Shown: positions 17,047 to 26,042 of the stretch, in pieces
Numbering within the stretch: position 1 is the first letter of the stretch
Layout: each line of letters starts with the position of its first letter
Assembly: GCA_035486135.1 (NCBI GenBank)
Contig: DATHNI010000015.1
Location: forward strand, 1-64,000
DNA: 64,000 bases
Direction of reading: 5' to 3'
DNA from: JASHVB01 sp035486135
Lineage (GTDB): Bacteria > Pseudomonadota > Alphaproteobacteria > Acetobacterales > Acetobacteraceae
The notes under the pieces: model-generated
What the model saw: the letters and a program-made list of their open reading frames with translations, nothing else
What the model was told of the DNA's origin: nothing
Database searches by the model: none
Program-made: the position numbers and the translations under genes

Positions 17047-17964
17047 TTACAACCCCACCAGTCCTAGCGCGAACTCCGCCGCATCGAACGGCCGCAAATC
17101 ACCCGCTTGCTCGCCCACGCCGACCGCATGCACCGGCAGCCCGAAGGTCTCCGCCAGCGCCACGACAATGCCGCCGCGCGCACTGCCGTCCAGCTTGGTG
17201 ACCACCAGGCCGGTCACCTCCACCATGTCCTTGAACACCCGCACCTGCTGCACCGCGTTCTGCCCCGTGGTCGCGTCCAGCACGAGCAAGACCGAGTGCG
17301 GAGCCGTCTCGTCCTGCTTGCGCAGCACGCGGATGATCTTGCGCAGCTCCTCCATCAGCGCCGCCTTGTTGTGCAGCCGCCCGGCGGTGTCGATCAGCAG
17401 CACGTCGGCGCCTTCCGCCTTGGCGCGGGTCAGCGCGTCGAACGACAGGCCGGCGGGATCGGCGCCGGGGCCGCCGGCGACCACAGTGGCGCCGACGCGC
17501 TCACCCCAGATCTGCAATTGCTCCACCGCCGCGGCGCGGAATGTGTCGCCCGCCACCAGCACCGGGCGTTTGCCCTCCGAGCGGAATTGCTGGGCGAGCT
17601 TGCCGATGGTGGTGGTCTTGCCGGTGCCGTTGACGCCGACCACCAGCACGACATGCGGCTTGTTCGACGGATCGAGCTCGAATGGCCTGGCGACGGGAGC
17701 CAGGATGGCGGCGATTTCCTCCGCCAGGGCCTGCTTGACCTCGGCGTCGGTGACTTCCTTGCCGAAGCGGGACCGGCGGAACGCTGCGATGACGCGGGAC
17801 GCGGCGTCCGTGCCGAGATCGGCGGCGATCAGGAGTTCTTCCAGTTCCTCCAGCGCGGCGTCGTCCAGCCGGCGTTTCTGGAAGACGGTGGTGATGCCTT
17901 CGGTGAGCTTCTGCGTCGAGCGCGAGAGCCCGTCCTTGAGCCGCCAGAAGATGCCGCTCGCCAT
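17047..17964 (-). CDS. ftsY: signal recognition particle receptor FtsY
   Basis: 305 residues: a short N domain (LEELEELLIAADLGTDAASR) and the SRP-GTPase G domain with P-loop GVNGTGKTTTIGKLA, DTFRAAAVEQL, DTAGRLHNK, TKLDGSARGG and the closing GVGEQAGDLRPFDAAEFA. There is almost no acidic A domain, as in many alphaproteobacteria. It docks ribosome-SRP complexes at the membrane. The ATG at 17964 is the conserved start. Its likely Shine-Dalgarno GGGAGAGG (17975-17982, minus strand) belongs to a family C repeat. It is the last gene of dapF-mtaB-ftsY. Confidence 0.96.
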   Translation of the reverse strand: MASGIFWRLKDGLSRSTQKLTEGITTVFQKRRLDDAALEELEELLIAADLGTDAASRVIAAFRRSRFGKEVTDAEVKQALAEEIAAILAPVARPFELDPSNKPHVVLVVGVNGTGKTTTIGKLAQQFRSEGKRPVLVAGDTFRAAAVEQLQIWGERVGATVVAGGPGADPAGLSFDALTRAKAEGADVLLIDTAGRLHNKAALMEELRKIIRVLRKQDETAPHSVLLVLDATTGQNAVQQVRVFKDMVEVTGLVVTKLDGSARGGIVVALAETFGLPVHAVGVGEQAGDLRPFDAAEFALGLVGL

Positions 17965-17966
17965 GA

Positions 17967-19418
17967 CTACCAAACCTCTCCCGCCTGCGGCGGGAGAGGC
18001 CGGCGCCCACTGGGCGCCGGGTGAGGGTGATCGGGTCGGCACGCAGCATGAAGGAAGAGCGGGGCGACCCGATCACCCTCACCCTCGCCGCTTCGCGTCT
18101 CGACCACCGGGTCAAGCGCCCGGTGGCATGCCTCTCCCGCGCAGCGGGAGAGGTTTTCAACTCGCAGCCCCTCATCCGTCGCTTCCGTGACGCGTGCCGC
18201 AACCAGTCTCCCGGCCTCCACCGGTTCCCCCATCCGCACCGGGCAGAAGTGCTCGGAGTGCCCCGCATCTCCGTTTTCGGTCAGCACCGCGACCGTGCGG
18301 CCCACCTGGGCCTCGAAGAACCGCCGTGCCGCGTGCCGGCCCGCATCGCGCAGCCGCGCCGCCCGTTCGCGCCGCTGCGGCACCGGCACCGCCGGCATCC
18401 GCGCGGCAGGCGTTCCGGGGCGCTCGCTGTACGGGAAGACGTGCAGGAACGGGAGCTCGGCCACTTGCACGAAGGCCAGCGTTTCGGCGAACAGCGTGGG
18501 CGTTTCGGTGGGGAAGCCGGCGATCAGGTCGGCGCCGATCGCGATGCCCGGGCGCAGCGCGCGCGCCCGTGCGATCGTCGCGAGGGCATCGGCGCACCGG
18601 TGGCGCCGCTTCATGCGCTTCAGGATCAGGTCGCTGCCGGCCTGCAGCGACAGATGCAAATGCGGCATCAGGCGGGGCTCGTCGGCCAGCACGTGCCACA
18701 AATCGTCGTCGATCGCCGCCGGGTCGAGCGAGGACAGGCGCAGCCTCGGCAGTTCCGGCACCAGTGCCAGTAGCCGGCGCACAAGCTGGCCAAGCCCGGG
18801 TGAGCCCGGCAGGTCGGGACCGTACGAGGCGATGTCCACCCCCGTCAGCACCACCTCCTGGTAGCCCGCCTCGACCAGGGCGCGCACCTGCGCGACCACC
18901 GCCCCCACCGGCACGCTGCGCGAGGGGCCGCGGCCGAACGGGATGATGCAGAAGGTGCAGCGATGGTCGCAGCCCTGCTGCACCTGCACGAACGCGCGGG
19001 CCCGGCCGGCGAACTCGGTGACGAGGTGGGCTACGGTATCGCGCGCCGCCATGATGTCCGACACCGCCGAGGGCGCGTCCGGCATCCAGCTTTCCGGCCG
19101 CAGCTTGTCCTGGTTGCCGAGCACGCGCTGCACGTTGGGCAACGCGGCCCAGGCGGCGGGATCGAGTTGCGCGGCACAGCCGGTGACGACGATGCGTGCG
19201 TTGGGATGTTCCCGGGCGGCACGGCGAATGGCCTGGCGGGCCTGGCGCTCGGCCTCGGCGGTGACGGCGCAGGTGTTGACGATGATGGTGTCGGGCTGCG
19301 CGTTGCCGGGATCGGCGCTCGCGGCGGTGCTGTCGGCGGCGCGAGAGGTCAGTGCGCGCATCACCTCGGATTCGTAGGCGTTCAGGCGGCAGCCGAAGGT
19401 GAGCAATTCGACGGTCAT
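17967..19418 (-). CDS. mtaB: tRNA t6A37 methylthiotransferase MtaB
   Basis: Radical-SAM methylthiotransferase that converts t6A37 to ms2t6A37 in tRNA. The N-terminal UPF0004 domain (TFGCRLNAYESE, NTCAVTAEAE, VVTGCAAQ) holds the first Fe-S cluster. The radical-SAM motif CDHRCTFCIIPFGRG and a C-terminal TRAM-like region follow. The ATG at 19418 overlaps the dapF stop (ATGA) and has GGAGG ten bases upstream. About 60 C-terminal residues (after the TRAM-like part) are encoded by a family C repeat whose frame has no stop until two bases before ftsY, so the tail is probably not functional. Confidence 0.93.
   Translation of the reverse strand: MTVELLTFGCRLNAYESEVMRALTSRAADSTAASADPGNAQPDTIIVNTCAVTAEAERQARQAIRRAAREHPNARIVVTGCAAQLDPAAWAALPNVQRVLGNQDKLRPESWMPDAPSAVSDIMAARDTVAHLVTEFAGRARAFVQVQQGCDHRCTFCIIPFGRGPSRSVPVGAVVAQVRALVEAGYQEVVLTGVDIASYGPDLPGSPGLGQLVRRLLALVPELPRLRLSSLDPAAIDDDLWHVLADEPRLMPHLHLSLQAGSDLILKRMKRRHRCADALATIARARALRPGIAIGADLIAGFPTETPTLFAETLAFVQVAELPFLHVFPYSERPGTPAARMPAVPVPQRRERAARLRDAGRHAARRFFEAQVGRTVAVLTENGDAGHSEHFCPVRMGEPVEAGRLVAARVTEATDEGLRVENLSRCAGEACHRALDPVVETRSGEGEGDRVAPLFLHAACRPDHPHPAPSGRRPLPPQAGEVW
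17972..18166. repeat. interspersed repeat family C, inverted pair
   Basis: Two family C units face each other. The left one starts CCTCTCCCGCCTGCGG and runs to GGGTGAGGGTGATCGG; the right one starts near CCGATCACCCTCACC and ends GCGGGAGAGG. It is inserted at the 3' end of mtaB, is translated as its tail, and supplies the ftsY ribosome-binding site. Confidence 0.8.
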
Positions 19419-20251
19419 GCGGGCCACGCCTCCAGCGTCACTTCGCCGGTGAAGGCGGTGGCGACCGGACCGGTCATCAGCACGTGCCCATCCTCCTGCC
19501 AGGTGATGGCGAGTTCGCCGCCATCCACCAGGACCGCGGCGCGGCGGCCGGTCAGGCCTCGGCGGTGCGCGTTGACCAGGGCAGCGCAGGCGCCGGAACC
19601 GCAGGCCAGCGTCAGTCCCGCGCCGCGTTCCCAGACTCGCAGCCGGATGCGGTCCGGCGCCAGCACCTGGGCGAAGCCGATATTGGCGCGTTCCGGAAAC
19701 AGCGCGTCGTGCTCCAGGGCTGGGCCGAGCAAGTCGATCGGCAGGGTGTCGAGGCCGGCGATGAAGAACGTGGCGTGCGGGTTGCCCATGCTCGCGGCGG
19801 CCGGATCAGCGACGGCACCGAGCGCCAGGTCGAGGTGCAGCGTGTCCATCGGCCGGGCCAGCGGGATGTCCGGCCAATCCAGCCGCGCCGGTCCCATGTC
19901 CACCTGCACCCGCCCGTCCGGCAGCACGTCGGCGGGCAGGTTGCCGGCGACGGTGCGGATCACCTGGTGGGCGCGGCCGGTTTCGGTAGAGAGCATGCTG
20001 GCGACGCAGCGGGTGGCGTTGCCGCAGGCACCGGCTTCGCTGCCGTCCGGGTTGCGAATGCGCATGAAGGCGTCGGCGTTCGAGCCCGGCGGCGGCGGTT
20101 CGACGGTGATGAACTGGTCGCAGCCGATGCCGGTGCGCCGATCGGCCAGCGCGGCGGCACGGGCTGGGGTGAAGCCAAGCGCGCCGGACCGTTCGTCGAA
20201 CACGACGAAATCGTTACCGCAGCCGTGCATCTTGCGGAAGGGGACGCGCAT
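19415..20251 (-). CDS. dapF: diaminopimelate epimerase
   Basis: 278 residues, normal length. It interconverts LL- and meso-diaminopimelate for lysine and peptidoglycan synthesis. The first catalytic Cys is in GACGNATRC and the second in LACGSGACAAL; the N-terminus MRVPFRKMHGCGNDFVVFDE is diagnostic. The ATG at 20251 was chosen by homology; an in-frame ATG at 20287 would add 12 residues. It is the first gene of dapF-mtaB-ftsY, coupled to mtaB by an ATGA overlap. Confidence 0.96.
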   Translation of the reverse strand: MRVPFRKMHGCGNDFVVFDERSGALGFTPARAAALADRRTGIGCDQFITVEPPPPGSNADAFMRIRNPDGSEAGACGNATRCVASMLSTETGRAHQVIRTVAGNLPADVLPDGRVQVDMGPARLDWPDIPLARPMDTLHLDLALGAVADPAAASMGNPHATFFIAGLDTLPIDLLGPALEHDALFPERANIGFAQVLAPDRIRLRVWERGAGLTLACGSGACAALVNAHRRGLTGRRAAVLVDGGELAITWQEDGHVLMTGPVATAFTGEVTLEAWPA

Positions 20252-20338
20252 CGGCCGGATATAGAGCGTGATGTGCCGATACGCCATGCAAGGCGCGCGA
20301 TGCGTTGGTCCTTTACCATTTGATGGTCTGCTGGGCGC

Positions 20339-20521
20339 GTGGCCCGGGCGTTCAAGGGCCTGCCGCCCGGTTTCTGGGACAAGCCGGGCAAGCAGGACGT
20401 CCACATCCGGCTGGATTCGGACGTGTTGCTTTGGTTCAAGCAACAGGGACGCGGCTACCAGACCCGCATCAACGCCGTGCTCCGCGCCTTCGTTGAGACC
20501 CAAAAGAGACCCACCTCCTGA
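20339..20521 (+). CDS. BrnA/DUF4415-like antitoxin, short and orphan
   Basis: 60 residues including HIRLDSDVLLWFKQQGRGYQTRINAVLRAFVE, the ribbon-helix-helix segment of DUF4415/BrnA antitoxins. The frame starts just after a TGA, with GTG as the only start and no good Shine-Dalgarno. The N-terminal part of typical members is short here, and no BrnT toxin gene precedes it. It may be a 5'-truncated relic or an orphan DNA-binding protein. It lies between divergent dapF and the rpmI operon. Confidence 0.6.
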   Translation: MARAFKGLPPGFWDKPGKQDVHIRLDSDVLLWFKQQGRGYQTRINAVLRAFVETQKRPTS

Positions 20522-20736
20522 CGGTGCCGGAACGCGGGCCTGAGGGGTAAACCGGCATCCTGGGCGCGCCTCGCCAGCACCACCTCGGCACTGTCGCGCG
20601 CTTGCGCCACTCCTGCCCCACCGTTATACCCCCGCCCCTGTCTGCGCGCCGGGCCTGGAAGGGCATGCCCGGCCGCGACCGCTTGCCAATCCTGGCCCAT
20701 TCTCGGGCCGGCAAGCCCGACCAGAAGGAGATCAAA

Positions 20737-20940
20737 ATGCCCAAAGTGAAGACCAAGTCGTCGGTCAAGAAGCGATTCAAGATCACCGCGACCGGCAAGG
20801 TTCTGGCCGGCCCCGGCATGAAGCGCCATGGCCTGATCAACCGCTCGCAGAAGGCAAAGCGCAGCAACCGCCGCGCGCAGGTGCTGACACCCGAAGACGG
20901 CCGCACTGTGAAGCAGTGGGCCCCCTACGGCCTGCGGTAA
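20737..20940 (+). CDS. rpmI: 50S ribosomal protein L35
   Basis: 67 residues, beginning MPKVKTKSSVKKRFKITATG and basic throughout, as expected. AGAAGGAG precedes the ATG. It is followed after 12 bp by rplT in the conserved order. infC, often just upstream, is not adjacent. Confidence 0.97.
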   Translation: MPKVKTKSSVKKRFKITATGKVLAGPGMKRHGLINRSQKAKRSNRRAQVLTPEDGRTVKQWAPYGLR

Positions 20941-20952
20941 GGAGATCACGCC

Positions 20953-21306
20953 ATGGCACGCGTCAAGCGCGGCACCACCACCCACGCCCGGCACAAGAAA
21001 GTCCTGGAGCAATCCAAGGGCTTCCGCGGCCGCACCTCCACCACCGTTCGCGCGGCGCGGGAGCGGCTGGAGAAGTCGCTGCAATACGCCTACCGCGACC
21101 GCCGCAACAAGAAGCGCGAGTTCCGCGGCCTGTGGATCCAGCGCATCAACGCCGCGGTGCGCGAGCACGGCCTGACCTATTCGCGATTTATCGCCGGACT
21201 GAAAAAGGCCGGCATCGAAATGGACCGCAAGGTGCTGGCCGCGATCGCCTACGACGATGCCGCCTCCTTCGCGGAGATCGTCAAGAAGGTGCAGGCCGCT
21301 CTCTGA
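20953..21306 (+). CDS. rplT: 50S ribosomal protein L20
   Basis: 117 residues, a full match in length. It begins MARVKRGTTTHARHKKVLEQ and contains RAARERLEKSLQYAYRDRRNKK. AAGGAG sits eight bases before the ATG. L20 binds 23S rRNA early in 50S assembly and in many bacteria autoregulates this operon. Confidence 0.97.
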   Translation: MARVKRGTTTHARHKKVLEQSKGFRGRTSTTVRAARERLEKSLQYAYRDRRNKKREFRGLWIQRINAAVREHGLTYSRFIAGLKKAGIEMDRKVLAAIAYDDAASFAEIVKKVQAAL

Positions 21307-21383
21307 GACCTGATTGCCAGGTTTCAGGCTGATGCCAGCAGCCAGAATCAGCGAAGCGCGAGACGGCGGACCCTTGTCGTGTG

Positions 21384-21485
21384 GTCATTGCGGGGCGCGC
21401 ACCGTCGAAGCAATCCTCCGCCTGACAAGCGCTCTTCGGTTCGTCAGGCGGGAGATTGCTTCGGCGCCGCGCGCCTCGCAATGAC
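21384..21485. repeat. interspersed repeat family B, copy 1
   Basis: It begins GTCATTGCGGGGCGCGC and ends with the complementary GCGCCTCGCAATGAC, with inner GAAGCAATC/GATTGCTTC and CCGCCTGAC/GTCAGGCGG pairs. The 45 bp before it (from about 21338, CAGCCAGAATCAG) are also shared with the copy at 29480-29581. It sits between rplT and vapB. Confidence 0.8.
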
Positions 21486-21560
21486 ACGCGGAGCCGGCGT
21501 GGGATTGACCGGCAAAGCGGGCCGGATATATCTCGCGTCAGTATATCCAAAAGGTCCGCC

Positions 21561-21797
21561 ATGCAGGTCAGCAGATGGGGCAACAGCCTGGCGGTTCGCC
21601 TGCCGGCCGCGGTGGTCGAGCGGCTCGGCCTCCAGGAAGGCGACGAGATCGAGATCGAGGTGGCCGATCCCCGCCACTTCCGGGTGGCGCGCGACCCACG
21701 CCGGGACGAGGCACTCGAAACGCTGCGCACCCTTGGCTGGACCCTGCCGGAGGGCTTCCGCTTCGACCGGGACGATGCCAACGCGCGCGGCGCATGA
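21561..21797 (+). CDS. vapB: VapB/MazE-type antitoxin (AbrB fold)
   Basis: 78 residues. The N-terminal swapped-hairpin DNA-binding domain reads MQVSRWGNSLAVRLPAAVVE then GLQEGDEIEIEV. The C-terminal part (LGWTLPEGFRFDRDDAN) should wrap the toxin. The stop overlaps the vapC start (ATGA). The pair presumably autoregulates its promoter, which lies in the repeat-bearing spacer after rplT. Confidence 0.88.
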   Translation: MQVSRWGNSLAVRLPAAVVERLGLQEGDEIEIEVADPRHFRVARDPRRDEALETLRTLGWTLPEGFRFDRDDANARGA

Positions 21798-22207
21798 GCG
21801 ACCCATTCTTTCTCGATACCAACGTACTGCTCTATGCCACGCTTCAGCCCGATCCGCGTTCCGACGCCGCCCGCGCGCTGCTGGCACGGCGCGGCACGAT
21901 CAACGTTCAGGTCCTGAACGAATTCGCCAATGTGGCTTCGCGGAAATTGCGCCGCCCCTGGCCGGAGATCACTCGCACGCTGACCGCCATCCGCACGCTC
22001 TGCGCTCCGCCGCTGCTGCTGACCCTGGCAATCCACGAGGCTGGCTGCGCTATCGCCGGCCGCACCGGCTATCGACTCTATGACGCTCTGATCATCGCCG
22101 CGGCGTTGGACGCCGGCTGCGCCACCCTCTTCTCCGAGGATCTGCACCACGGCCAGGTGATCGACGGCCGGCTCACCATCCGCAACCCGTTCGCCACACC
22201 CCCATGA
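21794..22207 (+). CDS. vapC: VapC-type PIN-domain toxin
   Basis: 137 residues with the PIN ribonuclease acidic residues: D8 in FFLDTNVLLYA, E in VLNEFANVA, and D in LYDALIIAAA plus SEDL. It should cut RNA (often tRNA or rRNA) when free of VapB. Translationally coupled to vapB by ATGA. The pair interrupts the usual run from rplT to pheS. Confidence 0.9.
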   Translation: MSDPFFLDTNVLLYATLQPDPRSDAARALLARRGTINVQVLNEFANVASRKLRRPWPEITRTLTAIRTLCAPPLLLTLAIHEAGCAIAGRTGYRLYDALIIAAALDAGCATLFSEDLHHGQVIDGRLTIRNPFATPP

Positions 22208-22280
22208 CCGCACCTCCCACAACCAGCCCGAGCGAATCGGGCCGCCTGACCCGGGTGGCCCTTTGCATGTGCGAGAGACC

Positions 22281-23348
22281 ATGACCGACGATCTGCAAGC
22301 CCTTCAGGCCGAGACCGATGCCGCGCTCGCCGCCGCCGCCGACCTGCGCGCCTGGGACGCGATCCGCATCGCGGTGCTCGGCCGCAACGGCAAGCTCACC
22401 GCGCTGCTGCGCGACATGGGCAAGATCCCCGCCGAGCAAAAGCGCGAACGCGGCGCGGCGCTGAACCGCCTGAAGGATGCGCTGACCGAGGCGATCGAAG
22501 CGCGTCGCCGCGCGCTGGAAAGCGTTGAACTCGACGCGCGCATCGCCGCCGAGGGCATCGACCCAACACTGCCGCCCCGCCCGCGCGAGACGGGCCTGAT
22601 CCATCCGATCAGCCGCACCATCGAGGAGATCGCCGCGATCTTCGGCGCCATGGGCTGCACCATCGCCGAGGGCCCGGACGTCGAAAGCGACTGGTACAAC
22701 TTCACCGCACTGAATATTCCGCCGCACCATCCGGCGCGCGCCGACCAGGACACGTTCTATCTGCCGCCACGCGGCAACGAGCCGCCACCGGTGCTGCGCA
22801 CACAGACCTCGCCGGTGCAGATCCGCACCATGCTCACGCAGGAACCGCCGATCCGTGTGATCGTCATCGGCCGCACCTATCGCGCCGATCACGATGCGAC
22901 GCACTCGCCGATGTTCCACCAGTGCGAGGGCCTGGTGATCGACCGCGACCTGACCCTCGGTCACCTGAAGGGCACGCTGATCGACTTCCTGCGCACCTAT
23001 TTCGGCATCGCCGATCTGCCGGTGCGCTTCCGGTCGTCGTATTTTCCGTTCACAGAGCCCTCCATGGAAGTGGATATCGGCTGGAACAGACGCACCGGCG
23101 AACTCGGCAAGGGCGACGACTGGCTGGAGATTCTCGGCAGCGGCATGGTGCATCCTCGTGTGCTGGCGAATTGCGGCATCGATCCGCGCGAGTGGCAGGG
23201 CTTCGCCTGGGGCATGGGCGTCGAGCGCATCGCCATGCTCAAGCACGGCATCACCGACCTGCGGCCGTTCTATGAATCGGATATCCGCTGGCTGCGGCAC
23301 TATGGTTTCTCGCCCCTGGCACCGACCATGTTGCATGAGGGGGTGTGA
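22281..23348 (+). CDS. pheS: phenylalanine-tRNA ligase alpha subunit
   Basis: 355 residues. An N-terminal coiled coil precedes the class II core: motif 2 region with HQCEGLVIDRDLTLGHLKG, then motif 3 GMGVERIAMLKHGITDLR. It charges tRNA-Phe as an alpha2-beta2 enzyme with PheT. The ATG at 22281 gives the usual start; a TTG six codons earlier is possible. pheT follows after 3 bp. Confidence 0.97.
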   Translation: MTDDLQALQAETDAALAAAADLRAWDAIRIAVLGRNGKLTALLRDMGKIPAEQKRERGAALNRLKDALTEAIEARRRALESVELDARIAAEGIDPTLPPRPRETGLIHPISRTIEEIAAIFGAMGCTIAEGPDVESDWYNFTALNIPPHHPARADQDTFYLPPRGNEPPPVLRTQTSPVQIRTMLTQEPPIRVIVIGRTYRADHDATHSPMFHQCEGLVIDRDLTLGHLKGTLIDFLRTYFGIADLPVRFRSSYFPFTEPSMEVDIGWNRRTGELGKGDDWLEILGSGMVHPRVLANCGIDPREWQGFAWGMGVERIAMLKHGITDLRPFYESDIRWLRHYGFSPLAPTMLHEGV

Positions 23349-23351
23349 GCG

Positions 23352-25814
23352 ATGAAGTTCACCCTCTCCTGGCTGAAGACGCATCTCGAAACCGATGCAG
23401 CGCTGGCGGACATCACCGCGACGCTGACCCGCATCGGGCTGGAACTGGAAGGCGTCGAGGATCCCACCGCCGCGCTGGCGACATTCCGCATCGCGCATGT
23501 CGTCGAAGCGGTGCAGCATCCGAATGCCGACCGGTTGCGCGTCTGCACCGTGGACACCGGCGAGGGCATCGTCTCCGTGGTGTGCGGCGCGCCGAATGCG
23601 CGCACCGGCATGAAAGGTGTGTTCGCCGCGCCCGGCAGTTTCATTCCCGGCACCCAGGCCACGCTGCGCGTGGGAGAAATCCGCGGCGTGCAGAGCGCCG
23701 GCATGTTGCTGTCGGCGCGCGAGATGGGGCTCGGCGAGGACCATAGCGGTATCGTCGATCTGCCGGAGGATGCGCCGGTCGGCGTGCCCTATGTACGTTG
23801 GGCCGGGCTGGACGATCCGGTGATCGAGGTCAACGTCACACCCAATCGCGGCGATTGCTTTTCCGTCCGCGGCATTGCCCGCGACCTCGCCGCGGCGGGG
23901 ATCGGCACGTTGAAGCCGTGGCAGCCGGCGCGGATAGCGCAGCGTTTTGACGGCGGGCCGCGTTGGCGGATCGATTGGCCGGAAGCGTGCCCGTGGATCC
24001 TCGGCCGCACCATTCGCGGAGTGAAGAACAGTCCGTCGCCGAAATGGCTGCAGGACCGGCTGACCTCGATCGGGTTGCGGCCGATCAACGCGCTGGTGGA
24101 CGTGACGAATTTCTTCACGGTCGATCTCGGCCGGCCGCTGCATGTGTTCGACGTGGCCAAGCTGACCGGCGACGTGCTGACGCTGCGGCGCGGTGGCGGA
24201 GAAACGTTCCGCGCGCTGAACGGCAGGGACTACACGGCGACGCCGGAGGATTGCGTGATCGCCGACGCCGCCGGCGTGCAGTCGATGGCCGGCGTCATCG
24301 GCGGCGAGCCAACCGGCTGCGATGCCACCACCACGTCGGTGTTCATCGAATGCGCGCTGTTCGACCCGGTGCGCGTGGCGCTGACCGGCCGGCGGCACCA
24401 GGTTGTCTCCGATGCGCGGCAGCGCTTCGAGCGCGGCATCGACCCCGCGCTGATGCCGGATGCGGTGGAGGCGGCGACCGCGATGATCCTTGACCTGTGC
24501 GGCGGCGAGCCAGGCGAAGTGACCGAGGCCGGCGCGCAACCCGCCTGGCAGCGCGATGCCACACTGCGTTTTGCCCGCATCGCCGCGTTCGGCGGCTCCG
24601 GCATTCCGGCGGATGAGGCGGTGGAGTCGTTGCAACGGCTCGGCTTCATTGTGCGGTCGCGCGATGCGGAAACGGTGACGGTGGCGGTACCGTCCTGGCG
24701 CAACGACGTCGCCGCGCCGGTGGTGCTGGACCAGGCACCGGACCTCGATCCGGCGGTGGCAGCGAAGGCCGCGGCGGGTTGCGTCGAGATCGAACCGGAA
24801 TGCGACCTGGTCGAGGAAGTGCTGCGGCTGCGCGGGCTGGACGCGGTGCCGGCGGTGTCGTTGCCGCGCGCCGCGCCGGTGCCTCTTCCGACGTTGACCG
24901 CGCATCAGCAGCGCGCCGAATTGGTGCGCCGCACGCTGGCCGCGCAGGGCCTGGCCGAGTGCGTCACGTTCAGCTTCATGGCCGCGGCCGATGCGGCGCT
25001 GTTCGGCGCAACGCCGGATGCGTTGCGGCTGAGCAATCCGATCGCCTCGGACCTCGACCAGTTGCGGCCGACGCCGATCGCGACGCTCGCACTGGCGGCG
25101 AAGCGCAACGCAGCGCGTGGCTGGCCGGACGTGGCGCTGTTCGAACTTGGGCCGGAATTCGCGCTGGATGCGCGCGATGGCCAACGGCTTGTCGCCGCCG
25201 GGTTGCGCGCAGGGAACACGCCGCGGCATTGGGCGGCGCCGGCGCGTCCGGCCGATGCGTTCGATGCCAAGGCGGATCTATGGACGGCGCTGGGGGCGCT
25301 CGGCGTGCCGCTGGAGGCGCTGATGGTATCGGCCGATGCGCCCGGCTTCTATCATCCGGGACGTTCGGGGCTGGTGCGGCAAGGGCCCAAGACGGTGCTG
25401 GGGAGTTTCGGTGAACTGCATCCGCGGGTGCTGGCCGCGCTCGACATGACGGGGCCGGTGGCGGCGTTCGCGCTGAATTTGGATGCCGTGCCGGAGCCGA
25501 AACGGCGGCGCCGCGCGGCGCCGGAGTTGCCGCAGTTCCAGCCGGTGCGGCGCGACTTCGCCTTCCTGGCGGATGTTGGTGTAACCGCGGATGCGGTATT
25601 GCGTGCGGCGCGTGGGGCGGAGCGCACGCTGATCGCCGGTGTGTCGTTGTTCGATGTCTATGCGGGGGAGAAACTGCCCGAGGGCAAGAAGTCGCTGGCG
25701 ATCGAGGTGGTGTTCCAGCCGCGCGAACGCACGCTCACCGACGCGGAGATCGAGGCAGCGTGCCAGAAGGTTATCTCAGCCGTTGTGAAGGCGACGGGTG
25801 CCACGCTGCGGTAG
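23352..25814 (+). CDS. pheT: phenylalanine-tRNA ligase beta subunit
   Basis: 820 residues, full length. Domains in order: tRNA-binding OB fold (IAHVVEAVQHPNADRLRVC), B3/B4 editing domain (NVTPNRGDCFSVRGIARDLA), B5 domain, catalytic-like core and C-terminal anticodon-binding domain (PQFQPVRRDFAFLADVGV). Forms the second gene of pheST. A family A repeat follows 36 bp after the stop. Confidence 0.97.
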   Translation: MKFTLSWLKTHLETDAALADITATLTRIGLELEGVEDPTAALATFRIAHVVEAVQHPNADRLRVCTVDTGEGIVSVVCGAPNARTGMKGVFAAPGSFIPGTQATLRVGEIRGVQSAGMLLSAREMGLGEDHSGIVDLPEDAPVGVPYVRWAGLDDPVIEVNVTPNRGDCFSVRGIARDLAAAGIGTLKPWQPARIAQRFDGGPRWRIDWPEACPWILGRTIRGVKNSPSPKWLQDRLTSIGLRPINALVDVTNFFTVDLGRPLHVFDVAKLTGDVLTLRRGGGETFRALNGRDYTATPEDCVIADAAGVQSMAGVIGGEPTGCDATTTSVFIECALFDPVRVALTGRRHQVVSDARQRFERGIDPALMPDAVEAATAMILDLCGGEPGEVTEAGAQPAWQRDATLRFARIAAFGGSGIPADEAVESLQRLGFIVRSRDAETVTVAVPSWRNDVAAPVVLDQAPDLDPAVAAKAAAGCVEIEPECDLVEEVLRLRGLDAVPAVSLPRAAPVPLPTLTAHQQRAELVRRTLAAQGLAECVTFSFMAAADAALFGATPDALRLSNPIASDLDQLRPTPIATLALAAKRNAARGWPDVALFELGPEFALDARDGQRLVAAGLRAGNTPRHWAAPARPADAFDAKADLWTALGALGVPLEALMVSADAPGFYHPGRSGLVRQGPKTVLGSFGELHPRVLAALDMTGPVAAFALNLDAVPEPKRRRRAAPELPQFQPVRRDFAFLADVGVTADAVLRAARGAERTLIAGVSLFDVYAGEKLPEGKKSLAIEVVFQPRERTLTDAEIEAACQKVISAVVKATGATLR

Positions 25815-25850
25815 TCTGCGGCACCACGCTTGCCAAATTCTGACCCCCTG

Positions 25851-25940
25851 TGTCATGGCCGGCGGAGGCCGGCCACCCACGACTTTGCTGCGTGCAACAA
25901 GGGAAATTCGTGGGAAGCCGGCCTTCGCCGGCCATGACAC
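25851..25940. repeat. interspersed repeat family A, copy 2
   Basis: TGTCATGGCCGGCGGAGGCC on the left and the complementary GGCCTTCGCCGGCCATGACA on the right, with an inner GACTTTGC/AAATTCGTGG region. Located downstream of pheT. Confidence 0.85.
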
Positions 25941-26042
25941 AAACGATTCGCGGATTGGTGTCACTTCGCCTCGCCCGGAATAACGGCGGCGAGCGCGCTT
26001 GACCGGCTTGCCTGCCATGCGCTCCAGCCGCATCGTTGCTCA

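Noticed and set aside
22173..25229. A 1018-codon minus-strand open frame opposite pheS-pheT
   Set aside because: Low-complexity antisense translation; PheS and PheT motifs are on the plus strand.
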